Assembly: GCA_002842515.1 (NCBI GenBank)
Contig: PHDC01000001.1
Location: forward strand, 2,046,001-2,110,000
Direction of reading: 5' to 3'
From: Bacteroidetes bacterium HGW-Bacteroidetes-5
GTDB taxonomy: Bacteria; Bacteroidota; Bacteroidia; Bacteroidales; UBA932
DNA: 64,000 nucleotides
In this document: piece after piece, positions 47,582-57,847 of the stretch
Layout: each line of letters opens with the position of its first letter
Position numbering within the stretch: the stretch's first letter is position 1
Notes under the pieces: model-generated
Database searches by the model: none
Told to the model about the DNA's origin: nothing
The model's input: the letters and a program-made list of their open reading frames with translations, nothing else
Made by a program: the position numbers and the translations under genes

Positions 47582-49775
47582 GTGAGTCTTCTTCTTGTGG
47601 CCTCTTTCCCGAACCCGCCAATCTGTTAAGAAACGGGATAGTCTCTGTCTGGTTAAGCAGGTTATAACGGGCGTACTCAGAGAAGGTACCAATTTTCACG
47701 GTTATGGCACTCTCCGGCAGGGAGAAGAACATATCTTCGTCGGTAATATCATCCCCCATTGCAAGGATAAAATCGTAACTCTTTTTCTTTAACAGCCTGT
47801 TTGCTTCTGAACCCTTTGTGAAATTGGGGTGTTTAACTTCAACTATTTTATTGCCTCTCATAATCTGTAGGTGCTCTCTTGTACAGGGTGTTACCAGAGC
47901 TCCAATGAGCTGCTGTACCCTCATAGATGCAAGCCACGCATCTACCTTTCTGTAGTGCCATACAAGGGCGGTCTCCTTCACCTCAAGAGAGGAGCGGGGA
48001 GTCTTCTCTACATATTGCTGAAGTATATTGAGAATCTCTTCATTCCATATGGCAGGGATGCTGTTTTTATGCCACTCTTCACCCTCTTTAAAGAATGCTC
48101 CGTGTTCTGCGGCGAGCCCGATATTTAAAGAGCCGAGCCAGTTATCCAGTGTTATATGATCTCTTCCGCTGCTTATGACAACAGTGTTTCTACTGTCATC
48201 GGCAAGAAGTTCAAGGGTTTTAATAATCTCTTTTGTTGGAAACGCATCTTCCGGCCTAGGCTTGAATTCAGATAGTGTTCCGTCATAATCCAGCAGGATC
48301 AGCCTGTTTTGGGAGTGGTTGTATTGTGAAATAATACCTCTCTCAATTTCGTTACTTAAAACTCTTGAAAATAGTGTAAGGTTTTTCTCTCCAACGCTCT
48401 GTAACTCCCGAATAAAATCTCCGGCCCATTTGTTAACCGTTTGTTTAGAGACCCTGCGTTGCATCCACATCATTCTCTCCCTTTTTTCATCTTCGGGCAT
48501 CTCTAGTGCTTTTAAAATTGCCTCCTCAATTTGAGTCGAGTCATTAGGGTTTATTATTATGGAATCTATCAACTCTATGGAGGCGCCGGCCATCTCGCTC
48601 AGGATAAGAACTCCCGGGTTATCTCTTTTTGCAGCGATGTACTCTTTGGCCACCAGGTTCATTCCATCCCTTAGAGGTGTCACAAGTGCAACATCTGCTA
48701 CGTGATACATAGCGCACAACTCTTCGAAAGAGAATCCGTGATAGAAGTAGTGTACCGGAGTCCAGCTCATATTTGAGTATATTCCGTTTATGGAGCCAAT
48801 CGTCTCATCTATCTTGGTCTTAAGCCCGGCATAGCTATCTACATTATCTCTGGAGGGGACTATTATCATAAAGAGAGATACTCTGTTCCTGTATTGGGGA
48901 TTGTTCTCAAGGAACTGAGAAAATCCCTTGAGTCTGTGGAGTATTCCTTTGCTGTAGTCTAACCTGTCTACAGAGAGGATAATTTTATGATCTTTATAGT
49001 CACTCTTAAGTTTATCTGCAATTCGGGCCACCTTTGGGTCCAGAGATGAGTTATAATACAAATCGTAGTTAATTCCCATTGGGAGAGCATCTACTCTCAC
49101 GACCCTCTCCCGGAGCCTCACTTCGTCCAGTTCAAAATTAAGATCCAGCACTCTTTCGGCTGCACTTATAAAGTGCCTCATATATTCGTAAGTGTGGAAA
49201 GCGATAAGATCTGCACCTAGTAAACCCTGCAACAGATCTGCCCTCTCCGGAAGAACCCGGAACATCTCATATGACGGGAAGGGGATATGATGAAAGTATC
49301 CTATGCTTGTGTCGGGGTGGTTTTCACGAATCATTTTTGGAAGCAGCATCAGCTGATAGTCGTGAACCCAAACAATATCTCCCGGCTCTATAATGGCTTC
49401 GGCAGCCCTGGCAAAGAGTTCGTTTACCCTCTTGTAACTCTCCCAATGGCTGTTTTCGTGCTGAATAAGGGTAAAGAAATAGTGGCATAAAGGCCATATT
49501 TTGCTGTTACTATACCCTTGATAATAATCTTCAATATCTCTGTTTGAAAGGAATACCGGGTGTAGATTCCTCTTTTTTAGAAGGGTCTCTATCTGAACCT
49601 GCTCCTGGGGAGTCTCTGCCTCTACCCCGGGCCATCCGATCCAGTGCCTCTCTATATCAAGATTAAGGGAGTTAAGACCGGTAGTGAGCCCACCCTCGCT
49701 TCTGGTAAAACGGAAGGTTTTTTTGTACCTGGCAGCTTTAACGGGCAGACGATTTGATATGATTATTAGCTTCAT
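47568..49775 (-). CDS. Bifunctional alpha,alpha-trehalose-phosphate synthase / trehalose-phosphatase
   Basis: GT20: IISNRLPV, HWIGWPG, VWVHDYQLMLLPKMIRE, DRLDYSKGI; HAD TPP: LILLDYDGTL, AAEHGAFF, GDDITDEDMF. Confidence 0.95.
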   Translation of the reverse strand: MKLIIISNRLPVKAARYKKTFRFTRSEGGLTTGLNSLNLDIERHWIGWPGVEAETPQEQVQIETLLKKRNLHPVFLSNRDIEDYYQGYSNSKIWPLCHYFFTLIQHENSHWESYKRVNELFARAAEAIIEPGDIVWVHDYQLMLLPKMIRENHPDTSIGYFHHIPFPSYEMFRVLPERADLLQGLLGADLIAFHTYEYMRHFISAAERVLDLNFELDEVRLRERVVRVDALPMGINYDLYYNSSLDPKVARIADKLKSDYKDHKIILSVDRLDYSKGILHRLKGFSQFLENNPQYRNRVSLFMIIVPSRDNVDSYAGLKTKIDETIGSINGIYSNMSWTPVHYFYHGFSFEELCAMYHVADVALVTPLRDGMNLVAKEYIAAKRDNPGVLILSEMAGASIELIDSIIINPNDSTQIEEAILKALEMPEDEKRERMMWMQRRVSKQTVNKWAGDFIRELQSVGEKNLTLFSRVLSNEIERGIISQYNHSQNRLILLDYDGTLSEFKPRPEDAFPTKEIIKTLELLADDSRNTVVISSGRDHITLDNWLGSLNIGLAAEHGAFFKEGEEWHKNSIPAIWNEEILNILQQYVEKTPRSSLEVKETALVWHYRKVDAWLASMRVQQLIGALVTPCTREHLQIMRGNKIVEVKHPNFTKGSEANRLLKKKSYDFILAMGDDITDEDMFFSLPESAITVKIGTFSEYARYNLLNQTETIPFLNRLAGSGKRPQEEDSLKDG

Positions 49776-49865
49776 TTTTGCAATTTAACCTTTTCTCTTT
49801 GGAAATACAAGAAAGTTAGCCTCTCTCTCTATTGATGTCTCAATCTTTAAGAGTAAATTTGCGCA

Positions 49866-50144
49866 ATGGTGGTAGACTTGCATATTGAGAAGATAGCACG
49901 GGGTTATAAGGTGTTTACCCCAAAGGATACTATTGAATATCAGAAAGATCACTTTGTCGCCACCCTAAACAAATATAAAGCACAAAAGGGTTTAAAGATA
50001 GATTTTGTCCACGGAATGGGTAAGGGGGTTCTCCGTGAGGAGCTTATCTCGATATTAAAGAGTAGATTTACCAATTATATATTTGAAGATGCGCCATTTG
50101 CAGTTTACGGATTTCAGGGAGCTTTAAGAGTTACAATCAAATGA
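49866..50144 (+). CDS. Smr-domain protein
   Basis: VVDLHIEKIA...IDFVHGMGKGVLREELISILK (DLH and H-G-x-G motifs). Confidence 0.85.
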   Translation: MVVDLHIEKIARGYKVFTPKDTIEYQKDHFVATLNKYKAQKGLKIDFVHGMGKGVLREELISILKSRFTNYIFEDAPFAVYGFQGALRVTIK

Positions 50145-52912
50145 AAAAATTATTATTGAAAATTACTAAGTATGCGGCTATAACAATAACCGTAATTATC
50201 GCTCTGATGTTAATTTTACCCACTCTTTTTTCCGGTAAAATAAAAAAACAGATAGAGACTCTTATCAACTCTTCGGTGAATGCAACGGTAACATATAAAG
50301 ATCCCAGACTAACTTTCTTTGCTCATTTCCCGGTTTTAACAGTCACTATTGGTGACTTCTCTGTATCCGGAGTACCCGGTTATGAAAAGGATACCCTTTT
50401 TGCGGGAGAGAGGCTCTCATTGGGGGTAGATATTCTCTCTCTCTTGAGAGACAGCCTCTCTGTGGAGAGTATCTATGGGAAAGGTTTAAAGGTGAGTATT
50501 ATAATGGGAGCAGACGGCAAAACAAATTTTGATATTTTTCCCAAAGAAGAAGCGGCAGATACAACTGAGAGTGATGGCACAACCTCTGACCTCTACTTAA
50601 AAAAAATAGTTATAACCGACAGCCGGCTTAACTTTTTTCAGGAGTCCACAAATATGAGGGTTGTGTTTGACTCCCTTAATTACAGGGGTAACGGGCAAAT
50701 AAAGGCAGGGGAGCTTAAGCTCTTCTCTCTGCTGGATGCCCAAAAATTCTCTTTTTCATTTGACGGTATAAGATATATTGAGAAGAGAAAGAGCGAGATA
50801 CAAGTTACAACCACCATAGACAGCACCTTTACCAAATACGCTCTGGCAGATGGTCTTATTAAGATAGAGGGTGTATCTGCATCTTTCGCAGGTGAGATAG
50901 AGGCTCCGCAAAAAGGGTTGATTGCCAATTTTAAACTTAGCTCCAATGCCGCAAAACTAAACGATATTGCCTCCCTTTTACCGCCCGATTACTCTCTGGA
51001 GGGAAAAAATATTAAACTCCTTGGTGACGCCTCCTTTGAAGTTAAGCTCACCGGTGGCTCAGGCCAACAGGAGGGCTCTTATCCCGATCTATGGGTGGGG
51101 ATGAATGTCTCTGATGGTTATATAAAAGAGGAGAGTGCACCAGTTCCTGTTGAGAGCATCAATATGAGTGCTTCAATAGAGTTACCGGGGCTTGAGTTTG
51201 CGGGTGCCTCTTTTGTGATGAACAACCTTACATTCAAACTGGATACTACAACAAACAGAGCCTCCTTCACAATTAAAACATCTTCCGACGTTCACGTCTC
51301 TGCAGATATCTCCGGCGGAGCAGATATGTCTCTCTTTACAAAAGCTTTGGGATTAAAGGGATACTCCTTTGGGGGAGAGCTCTCCTACAGTATAAAGGCA
51401 AATGGAATATTTGATCAAAAGAGAGGAGTGATTCCTGTAACCGATGCCACCGTGACAGTTGCAAACGGATCAATAACCACACCATATATATCTGAGTCGC
51501 TGGAAGAGATTAACGCCAAGATCTCACTAAGGTCGGTTAAAGGAGGTATGAGAGATCTCATTCTGGATATTGATCCCCTCAAATTTAAGTTTGTAGAGGG
51601 GCCGTTCACACTGGATTGTCGTCTGGAGAATTTTGAAAACCTCAAATACTCCATCACCTCAAACGGGGTACTCAATTTAAATCGTATTTACGCAATGTTC
51701 GCTATTGATAGCGCCTCTGTTAACGGAGTTCTCAATACAGATTTTGTAATAAAGGGAGACCAGCTCTCCATAACCAAAGGGGATTATGACAAGATTGAGG
51801 GTAGAGGAACGCTGGAGCTGGATAAATTTGAGTATAAGAGTGCCGGTTATATCCACCCTTTCAAGATTCCTTCAGCCACATTCCAGTTTGAGCGGGAGAG
51901 GGCGATACTTTCAAATACAACCATCGTTTACGGATCAAACAAAATAACTCTGGACGGGTTTGCCTCAAACTATGTAGATTACTATATGAGCAAGGGTATA
52001 TTGAGCGGCACCTTATCAATGAGATCGGACCGAATTATTTTGGACGACTTTATTGCGCTTATTCCACAGAGTGACACAACAAAAATTCAACCGGCTCCCA
52101 AAGCTCAACCATCTACAGGGGTAATTCTTATACCGGACAAATTGAATATTTATCTTAAATCGGATGTTAAAAGAGTAGATTTTGAGTCTATCATAGCAAG
52201 AGATTTCAAGGGAGAGGTTGCAATAAGTGAGAAGAGTATGTACATCAACGGGACCGGAGTCAACATTGCAGGTGCCCAATTTTTACTGGATGCTGTTTAT
52301 AAACCGATTAACGAGAGATTGGCCCAGGTACAGATGCACGCCAGAGCAGACTCCTTTGATATAGGCAGAGCCTATAAAGAGATTCCAATGATTAGAGAGC
52401 TCTTCTCATCTGCCAAAAATATGGAGGGACTCATCTCGATGGACTATAAACTATCTACAAAGCTTGATGCATCAATGATGCCGGTTTACCCTTCGGTTAA
52501 AGGGGAGGGCTTTATTAAGCTGGAAGATGTCAATGTTCGGGGGCTCAAGGTGCTGGGAGCCATAAGTAAAGCAACCGGCAAAGACAGCCTCAGTAATCCA
52601 AACCTCAAATCTGTACTTATAAAGACAAAAATTGCAGATAACATTATAAAAATTGAGAGAACCAAGATGAGAATCCTTGGTTTCCGGCCAAGGTTCGAGG
52701 GTGAAGCCTCACTGGACGGCAAGCTCAATATTAACTTCCGGCTGGGGCTGCCACCTTTCGGGTTAATTGGAATTCCACTCACCATAACAGGGACAATGGA
52801 TAACCCGAATGTTGAAGTGAGAAAAGGGCGAGAAGAGGATAAACTGGATGAAATTGATGAGGAGGATGAGGAGAAAGAGGAAAATAAGCAGAAGACGACG
52901 ACTCAAAAATAA
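50141..52912 (+). CDS. AsmA-like family protein
   Basis: N-terminal TM, DPRLTFFAHFPVLTVTIGDFSVSG, long beta-repeat body, C-terminal GIPLTITGTMDNPNVEVRKG. Confidence 0.88.
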   Translation: MKKLLLKITKYAAITITVIIALMLILPTLFSGKIKKQIETLINSSVNATVTYKDPRLTFFAHFPVLTVTIGDFSVSGVPGYEKDTLFAGERLSLGVDILSLLRDSLSVESIYGKGLKVSIIMGADGKTNFDIFPKEEAADTTESDGTTSDLYLKKIVITDSRLNFFQESTNMRVVFDSLNYRGNGQIKAGELKLFSLLDAQKFSFSFDGIRYIEKRKSEIQVTTTIDSTFTKYALADGLIKIEGVSASFAGEIEAPQKGLIANFKLSSNAAKLNDIASLLPPDYSLEGKNIKLLGDASFEVKLTGGSGQQEGSYPDLWVGMNVSDGYIKEESAPVPVESINMSASIELPGLEFAGASFVMNNLTFKLDTTTNRASFTIKTSSDVHVSADISGGADMSLFTKALGLKGYSFGGELSYSIKANGIFDQKRGVIPVTDATVTVANGSITTPYISESLEEINAKISLRSVKGGMRDLILDIDPLKFKFVEGPFTLDCRLENFENLKYSITSNGVLNLNRIYAMFAIDSASVNGVLNTDFVIKGDQLSITKGDYDKIEGRGTLELDKFEYKSAGYIHPFKIPSATFQFERERAILSNTTIVYGSNKITLDGFASNYVDYYMSKGILSGTLSMRSDRIILDDFIALIPQSDTTKIQPAPKAQPSTGVILIPDKLNIYLKSDVKRVDFESIIARDFKGEVAISEKSMYINGTGVNIAGAQFLLDAVYKPINERLAQVQMHARADSFDIGRAYKEIPMIRELFSSAKNMEGLISMDYKLSTKLDASMMPVYPSVKGEGFIKLEDVNVRGLKVLGAISKATGKDSLSNPNLKSVLIKTKIADNIIKIERTKMRILGFRPRFEGEASLDGKLNINFRLGLPPFGLIGIPLTITGTMDNPNVEVRKGREEDKLDEIDEEDEEKEENKQKTTTQK

Positions 52913-52918
52913 CTGTAT

Positions 52919-54115
52919 ATGAATCTGTTATTGATTGCCATATATGTACTTACACCTGCCGCCGTTTTATGGTTGTGCAGAAAAATACCGCTTCTAAATA
53001 AAATTGGTCCTGTTTTGCTGCTCTACCTTTGCGGGTTAATTCTTGGCAATAGCGGCCTCATATCCGAAGATACATTCAAGCTTCAGGATTTGTTAGTGAC
53101 AATAATCATTCCTCTGGCAATACCCCTAATGCTGTTCTCATCCAATTTTCTTAAATGGAATATAAAGAGTGCGCTCATAACTCTGGCAACAGGAGTCTTT
53201 GCCGTAATCTGTTCAATTGTTGCAGGATATTTTATTTTTGAGCCGCTAATAGGGCGAGACCCGGTGATAGGGGCGCAGATGGATAAGATTGCAGGTCTGC
53301 TCGCAGGGGTCTATACAGGCGGTACTCCAAATCTTGCAGCCATTAAGATTATGCTGGATGTCCCGAATGAGACCTATATCATGGTTCACTCATACGATAT
53401 GGCTATAAGCCTTATCTATTTAACATTTGTGCTCTCTGTCGGGATCGGGCTCTTCAGAAGATTCCTGAATCACAGCCCTAAAGGCAAAAAAGAGAGTTAT
53501 AAAACGAAAAGCGCAACACACACAGCTATCAGCCCAAACTCTGAGCCGGTTTCCAATGAATTTTCCGATAATCCCTACAAAGGATTCTTCACAAAGAGTA
53601 ATCTAAAACAGGTCTTTATAGCCGTTGGGCTATCGCTTCTCATCTTTGCGGTTGCCGGGGGGCTCTCGTTTGTTCTTCCAAAAAATATGCAGATGGCAGT
53701 GGTTATCCTAACAATTACATCGCTCGGTATAGCTGCATCGTTTGTAAAAAGGGTCCGGGAGATAAAGAGCAGTTACGATACAGGGATGTATCTGGTCTAT
53801 ATATTCAGTATTGTTGTAGCCTCAATGGCAGATCTCACCAAACTTAACCTCTCTGGAGGGATATATGTGCTGCTCTATATTGCTTTTGTGATATTTATAT
53901 CGCTTGGGCTGCAGCTGATACTGGCAAAAATCTTTAAACTTGATGCAGATACTGTTCTTATATCATCTGTATCACTTATTAACTCTCCCCCCTTTGTTCC
54001 ATTGATTGCCACCGCTATGAAGAACAGAGATGTAATCATTACCGGCCTTACCGTGGGTCTTGTGGGTTATGCAGTAGGAAACTACCTGGGGTTTATAATT
54101 GCAGCCATACTATAG
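52919..54115 (+). CDS. DUF819 family membrane protein
   Basis: Polytopic; LAGVYTGGTPNLAAIKIML, SLINSPPFVPLIATAMKNRDVIITGLTVGLVGYAVGNYLG. Confidence 0.88.
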   Translation: MNLLLIAIYVLTPAAVLWLCRKIPLLNKIGPVLLLYLCGLILGNSGLISEDTFKLQDLLVTIIIPLAIPLMLFSSNFLKWNIKSALITLATGVFAVICSIVAGYFIFEPLIGRDPVIGAQMDKIAGLLAGVYTGGTPNLAAIKIMLDVPNETYIMVHSYDMAISLIYLTFVLSVGIGLFRRFLNHSPKGKKESYKTKSATHTAISPNSEPVSNEFSDNPYKGFFTKSNLKQVFIAVGLSLLIFAVAGGLSFVLPKNMQMAVVILTITSLGIAASFVKRVREIKSSYDTGMYLVYIFSIVVASMADLTKLNLSGGIYVLLYIAFVIFISLGLQLILAKIFKLDADTVLISSVSLINSPPFVPLIATAMKNRDVIITGLTVGLVGYAVGNYLGFIIAAIL

Positions 54116-54155
54116 CTATATATTTGCAATACAATAATTTAAAATAAAAAAAGAG

Positions 54156-55427
54156 ATGAAAGTAGTTTGGAAAATTTCTCTGATCCTGCTTTTTGCAGCA
54201 TCTACAATTGCTCTTAAGGCTCAACAGGCAAAAAAGGGGTGGAATTTTGGTCCGCTGCCGGCAGTAAGTTACAACAGTGACCAGGGGTTTCAGTATGGGG
54301 CTCTGTGTGATATCTACTGGTTCGGGGATGGATCTCAATACCCCAACTATATTCATAAGTTCAATGTAGAGGTATCCAGATACACAAAGGGATCTGGTAT
54401 TTACCACCTCTTTTACGACTCAAGATATCTGCTTAAGAACCTCCGCACAACTGTAGATATCAGCTATCTCACAGACAGGATGATGGATTTTTATGGCTTT
54501 GACGGATATATATCTGCCTATAAAAGAGATAAAGGGGCATCATACTACAAATTTGACCGTAATCTATTTAGGGCAACTGCAGATTTTCAGGGAAAGATTG
54601 TTAAGAACCTGGAGTGGGTTGCCGGTTTGGGTCTGTACAGCTATAAAACAGGTGCGGTAAAGAGTGAGGAGTATGCTGGTGAACCGAGCCTGTATAAGAG
54701 TTATGTAGAGGCAGGAATTATAACCCCTCTGGAACGGGACGGGGGTACCAGAGTCGAGTTTAAACTGGGAGGGGTGTATGATACCAGAGATAATGAGGCA
54801 GATCCTTACCACGGGTTCAAAGGGGAGATCATCACGCTGCTTTCACCCGGGAAAAATAGCGGCAGCTACACAAAACTCTATCTCTCGGCGTCGGGCTTTA
54901 TCCCAATGTATAAGGAGAAGCTCACATTAGCGGCAAAAGCGACATACCAGGGAACCATCTCCGGTAACCAGCCATTTTATATGGTTCAGAATATCTCAAC
55001 CCTATATTTCCGGCAGATTACCAGCGAAGGACTTGGAGGGCTCAATACTATAAGAGGGGTGCTTCGCAACCGTGTTGCAGGTGCGGGAGTGGTTCTGGGA
55101 AATCTGGAGCTCAGATACCGTTTTGCCCCATTTAACCTCTTCAATCAGAATTGGTACCTGGCTCTCAATCCATTCCTGGACGCCGGAAGGGTAGTCCAAT
55201 ACTATAAGAGAGATTTTTTGATGCTATCTTCTAACAGTGGTGTGGGAGATTTAATTGCTGCCGGGGAGCTCTCTCCTTTTGACTCAGATTCGTTTCACGT
55301 AAGTGCCGGGTTGGGAATTAAAGCGGTAATGAACAGGAATTTCATAATTTCGGCAGAGTGGGGGAAACCCTTCGACAAAAGAGATGGTGACAGCGGCCTT
55401 AACATAGGTCTCAACTTTATCTTCTAA
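54156..55427 (+). CDS. BamA/TamA-like surface-antigen outer membrane beta-barrel
   Basis: Signal peptide; GLGGLNTIRGVLRNRVAGAGVVLGNLELRYRF, terminal aromatic (LNFIF). Confidence 0.88.
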   Translation: MKVVWKISLILLFAASTIALKAQQAKKGWNFGPLPAVSYNSDQGFQYGALCDIYWFGDGSQYPNYIHKFNVEVSRYTKGSGIYHLFYDSRYLLKNLRTTVDISYLTDRMMDFYGFDGYISAYKRDKGASYYKFDRNLFRATADFQGKIVKNLEWVAGLGLYSYKTGAVKSEEYAGEPSLYKSYVEAGIITPLERDGGTRVEFKLGGVYDTRDNEADPYHGFKGEIITLLSPGKNSGSYTKLYLSASGFIPMYKEKLTLAAKATYQGTISGNQPFYMVQNISTLYFRQITSEGLGGLNTIRGVLRNRVAGAGVVLGNLELRYRFAPFNLFNQNWYLALNPFLDAGRVVQYYKRDFLMLSSNSGVGDLIAAGELSPFDSDSFHVSAGLGIKAVMNRNFIISAEWGKPFDKRDGDSGLNIGLNFIF

Positions 55428-55467
55428 TGTTGTAACAAAAACTCTCTCTGTTCGTCTTAGATTTGGA

Positions 55468-55977
55468 ATGACACCTCAGGAGTTTAACATAGTAGTAAGT
55501 AAGCTAAGGCCACGGCTTATAAACTTTGCAAGCGGATTTGTAAAGGATGGTGCCTCCACAGCCGACGATATGGTCCAGGAGGCTATTATAAAACTTTGGA
55601 AATCAAGTGAACTGCAGGAGATAAGGAATCCGGAGGCACTCACAATGCACATACTCAAAAATGTATGTCTGGACTACCTTAAGCTCAAAAAGAACAATAT
55701 GGATTCACTCAATCCAAATTTTCATATCTATACAGATAACGATCCTTTGGTGGCCGTTGAGCACAAAGATGAATTATGTTCCATAAACAGCTATTTGAGT
55801 ATCCTTCCTCACGACCAGATGATTGCGGTAAGATTGAGAGATATTATGGGATATGAGATGGATGAGATCGCAAAGATTCTCGGGACATCCGAGGGAAATG
55901 TTAGAACACTGCTCTCAAGAGCAAGACAGAGATTAAGAGAAAAATTATTGGCAAATGGAAAAGATAGACGAAGTTAA
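55468..55977 (+). CDS. ECF-type RNA polymerase sigma factor
   Basis: Sigma2 ADDMVQEAIIKLWKS, sigma4 MGYEMDEIAKILGTSEGNVRTLLSRARQRLREKL. Confidence 0.94.
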   Translation: MTPQEFNIVVSKLRPRLINFASGFVKDGASTADDMVQEAIIKLWKSSELQEIRNPEALTMHILKNVCLDYLKLKKNNMDSLNPNFHIYTDNDPLVAVEHKDELCSINSYLSILPHDQMIAVRLRDIMGYEMDEIAKILGTSEGNVRTLLSRARQRLREKLLANGKDRRS

Positions 55978-56461
55978 AGCTCTTTTAGAAAGATACTTTA
56001 ACGCAGAGACAACCCTAAAAGAGGAACAGATCCTTAGAGACTACTTTAGGACAGATGTAAAGGATGAGGAGTTGCTTGCCTACAAACCACTATTTAATTG
56101 CTTCAGTGACGAGGCAGATAAAATAAAGGAACTGGAGCATATAGACACATCTATACAGAGTACCTCTTTGAAAAGAAGTTTTCACTTCCGCTGGATTTCG
56201 GTTGCAGCAGCTGCAGCTCTGGCTCTGTTTACATATCTGATTATGCCGGAGAGGGGTGATTCTCTAAAGTTGATTATTGACGGTGTTAATGTTTACAACA
56301 AAGAGTTGGCAATGAGTAAAGCCGATGGCCAGATGAGTAATATCAACTCTATGATGGGAAAATTTAAAAACAGCACAGCACAATTGGAAAGTATGGGTAA
56401 AGTGGGAGACGCACTATCTCCACTACGCTCAATGGGTAAGGCGATGACACAAAATGACTGA
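55955..56461 (+). CDS. Single-TM protein, probable anti-sigma/partner of the ECF factor
   Basis: Overlaps the sigma ORF by 23 nt; single TM (WISVAAAAALALFTYLIM). Confidence 0.6.
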   Translation: MEKIDEVKALLERYFNAETTLKEEQILRDYFRTDVKDEELLAYKPLFNCFSDEADKIKELEHIDTSIQSTSLKRSFHFRWISVAAAAALALFTYLIMPERGDSLKLIIDGVNVYNKELAMSKADGQMSNINSMMGKFKNSTAQLESMGKVGDALSPLRSMGKAMTQND

Positions 56462-56524
56462 GTTGCTCGTCTTAAAGAATGAAAGACTTAAACTTAAACT
56501 GACCAGCATAATTAAAAATTCACA

Positions 56525-57019
56525 GTGATGAAAAAACTACTAATACTAATGTTTGTCGCGGTCATTATGCCGCTCACAGCGTTGGGGCAGACAAAACAGA
56601 TCAATGAGATTCTGGACAAGTACGAGAAGAGAAAGGGTGTAGAGTCAATAATAATCTCTCCCTCATTGTTACAGATTGCTTCAACTACAGATGTAGATGC
56701 ATCTACAAAAGATCTGCTCTCAAAGATTACAGAGATGAGAATTTTAAACATCAAGTCCGGTGCAGTTGAGAGTGGCATTCCAATTAGACTCTCAATAAGG
56801 AAAGAGCTGGACGGGCTTATAGGTACAGATATGTTCAAACGGATTGTAATGGTAAAGGATGGAGATGAGATACTCGAGATGTACATTACAAACACAACGC
56901 AGGGCGTACTGCTCTTCTTAACAACCAACCCCGGTGAGTTCTCTGTGATATCCATCTTTGGAAACATAGACAAAACAGTTGTAAACGCAGCTATGTCCGG
57001 CGCAATAAAAGTAAAATAA
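56525..57019 (+). CDS. DUF4252-like exported protein
   Basis: Signal peptide; KQINEILDKYEKRKGVESIIISPSLLQIA...LTTNPGEFSVISIFGNID. Confidence 0.75.
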   Translation: MMKKLLILMFVAVIMPLTALGQTKQINEILDKYEKRKGVESIIISPSLLQIASTTDVDASTKDLLSKITEMRILNIKSGAVESGIPIRLSIRKELDGLIGTDMFKRIVMVKDGDEILEMYITNTTQGVLLFLTTNPGEFSVISIFGNIDKTVVNAAMSGAIKVK

Positions 57020-57041
57020 CTATTATAAATCTGCGAATTAT

Positions 57042-57839
57042 ATGAAAACTATTATAAAACTTACAGCCGTATCTCTTCTGCTGCCGGCTTCAATAATACT
57101 AACCCCCTCAAAAGCTGTTTCACAGACAGTGGTAAAAATCGGGCAGGCAGAGATTGCCGTTCAGTCACCCATAAGCTTCAGAAAGAAGGACTCTATAGAA
57201 CGCGTCTCCAATTACAACCATCAGGAGAGTGGAGTTACAGTTAAAAAAACAAAATACCCAAGAAGTTTCGAAGATTTTCACATCGGAATATCTATGGCAG
57301 TCCCTACAAACAACGAAGAGTTTCTACCAATCCACTACGGAAGTTCATACAATCTTGAGGCGGGATTTAAATATTTCTATCGTCCGGGCAGCAGGTACGC
57401 AATTGGGACTACATTTCAGTACACCTGCTACACCTACCAGATGAAAGAGGCAGCAGCTAACGAAACATTTGTCTCAAATGTTCCCGGAGAGGTTAAGCAG
57501 GAGTACTTCCGCAGCAGTAATCTTGGTACCGGTCTTATTAACAGATTCTACTTCTTTCCTAAGAGTAACAAGCCTTTTGCTCTGGATTTGGGCGGTTATA
57601 TAGATTACTCCTACAATAAAAGATACAATGTTAAAACCATTGAGAACGGTAAACAGAATAAATATAAATATAGGGACGGATCAAAATTCAACCCAATTCA
57701 GGCAGGAGTTTACGGAGCTGTTTCAAAAGGGAAATACTCACTCTTCGCCCGCTACAGGCTTACAAACTTTTTCAACCCGAATGAGGTCTCATTAGAGGTG
57801 CCAAGGCTGAGCATAGGTATTCAGATTACAACGGACTAA
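57042..57839 (+). CDS. Putative outer-membrane beta-barrel protein
   Basis: Signal peptide; alternating strands FALDLGGYIDYSYNKRYN, YSLFARYRLTNFFN, terminal LSIGIQITTD. Confidence 0.65.
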   Translation: MKTIIKLTAVSLLLPASIILTPSKAVSQTVVKIGQAEIAVQSPISFRKKDSIERVSNYNHQESGVTVKKTKYPRSFEDFHIGISMAVPTNNEEFLPIHYGSSYNLEAGFKYFYRPGSRYAIGTTFQYTCYTYQMKEAAANETFVSNVPGEVKQEYFRSSNLGTGLINRFYFFPKSNKPFALDLGGYIDYSYNKRYNVKTIENGKQNKYKYRDGSKFNPIQAGVYGAVSKGKYSLFARYRLTNFFNPNEVSLEVPRLSIGIQITTD

Positions 57840-57847
57840 ATCCGTTA

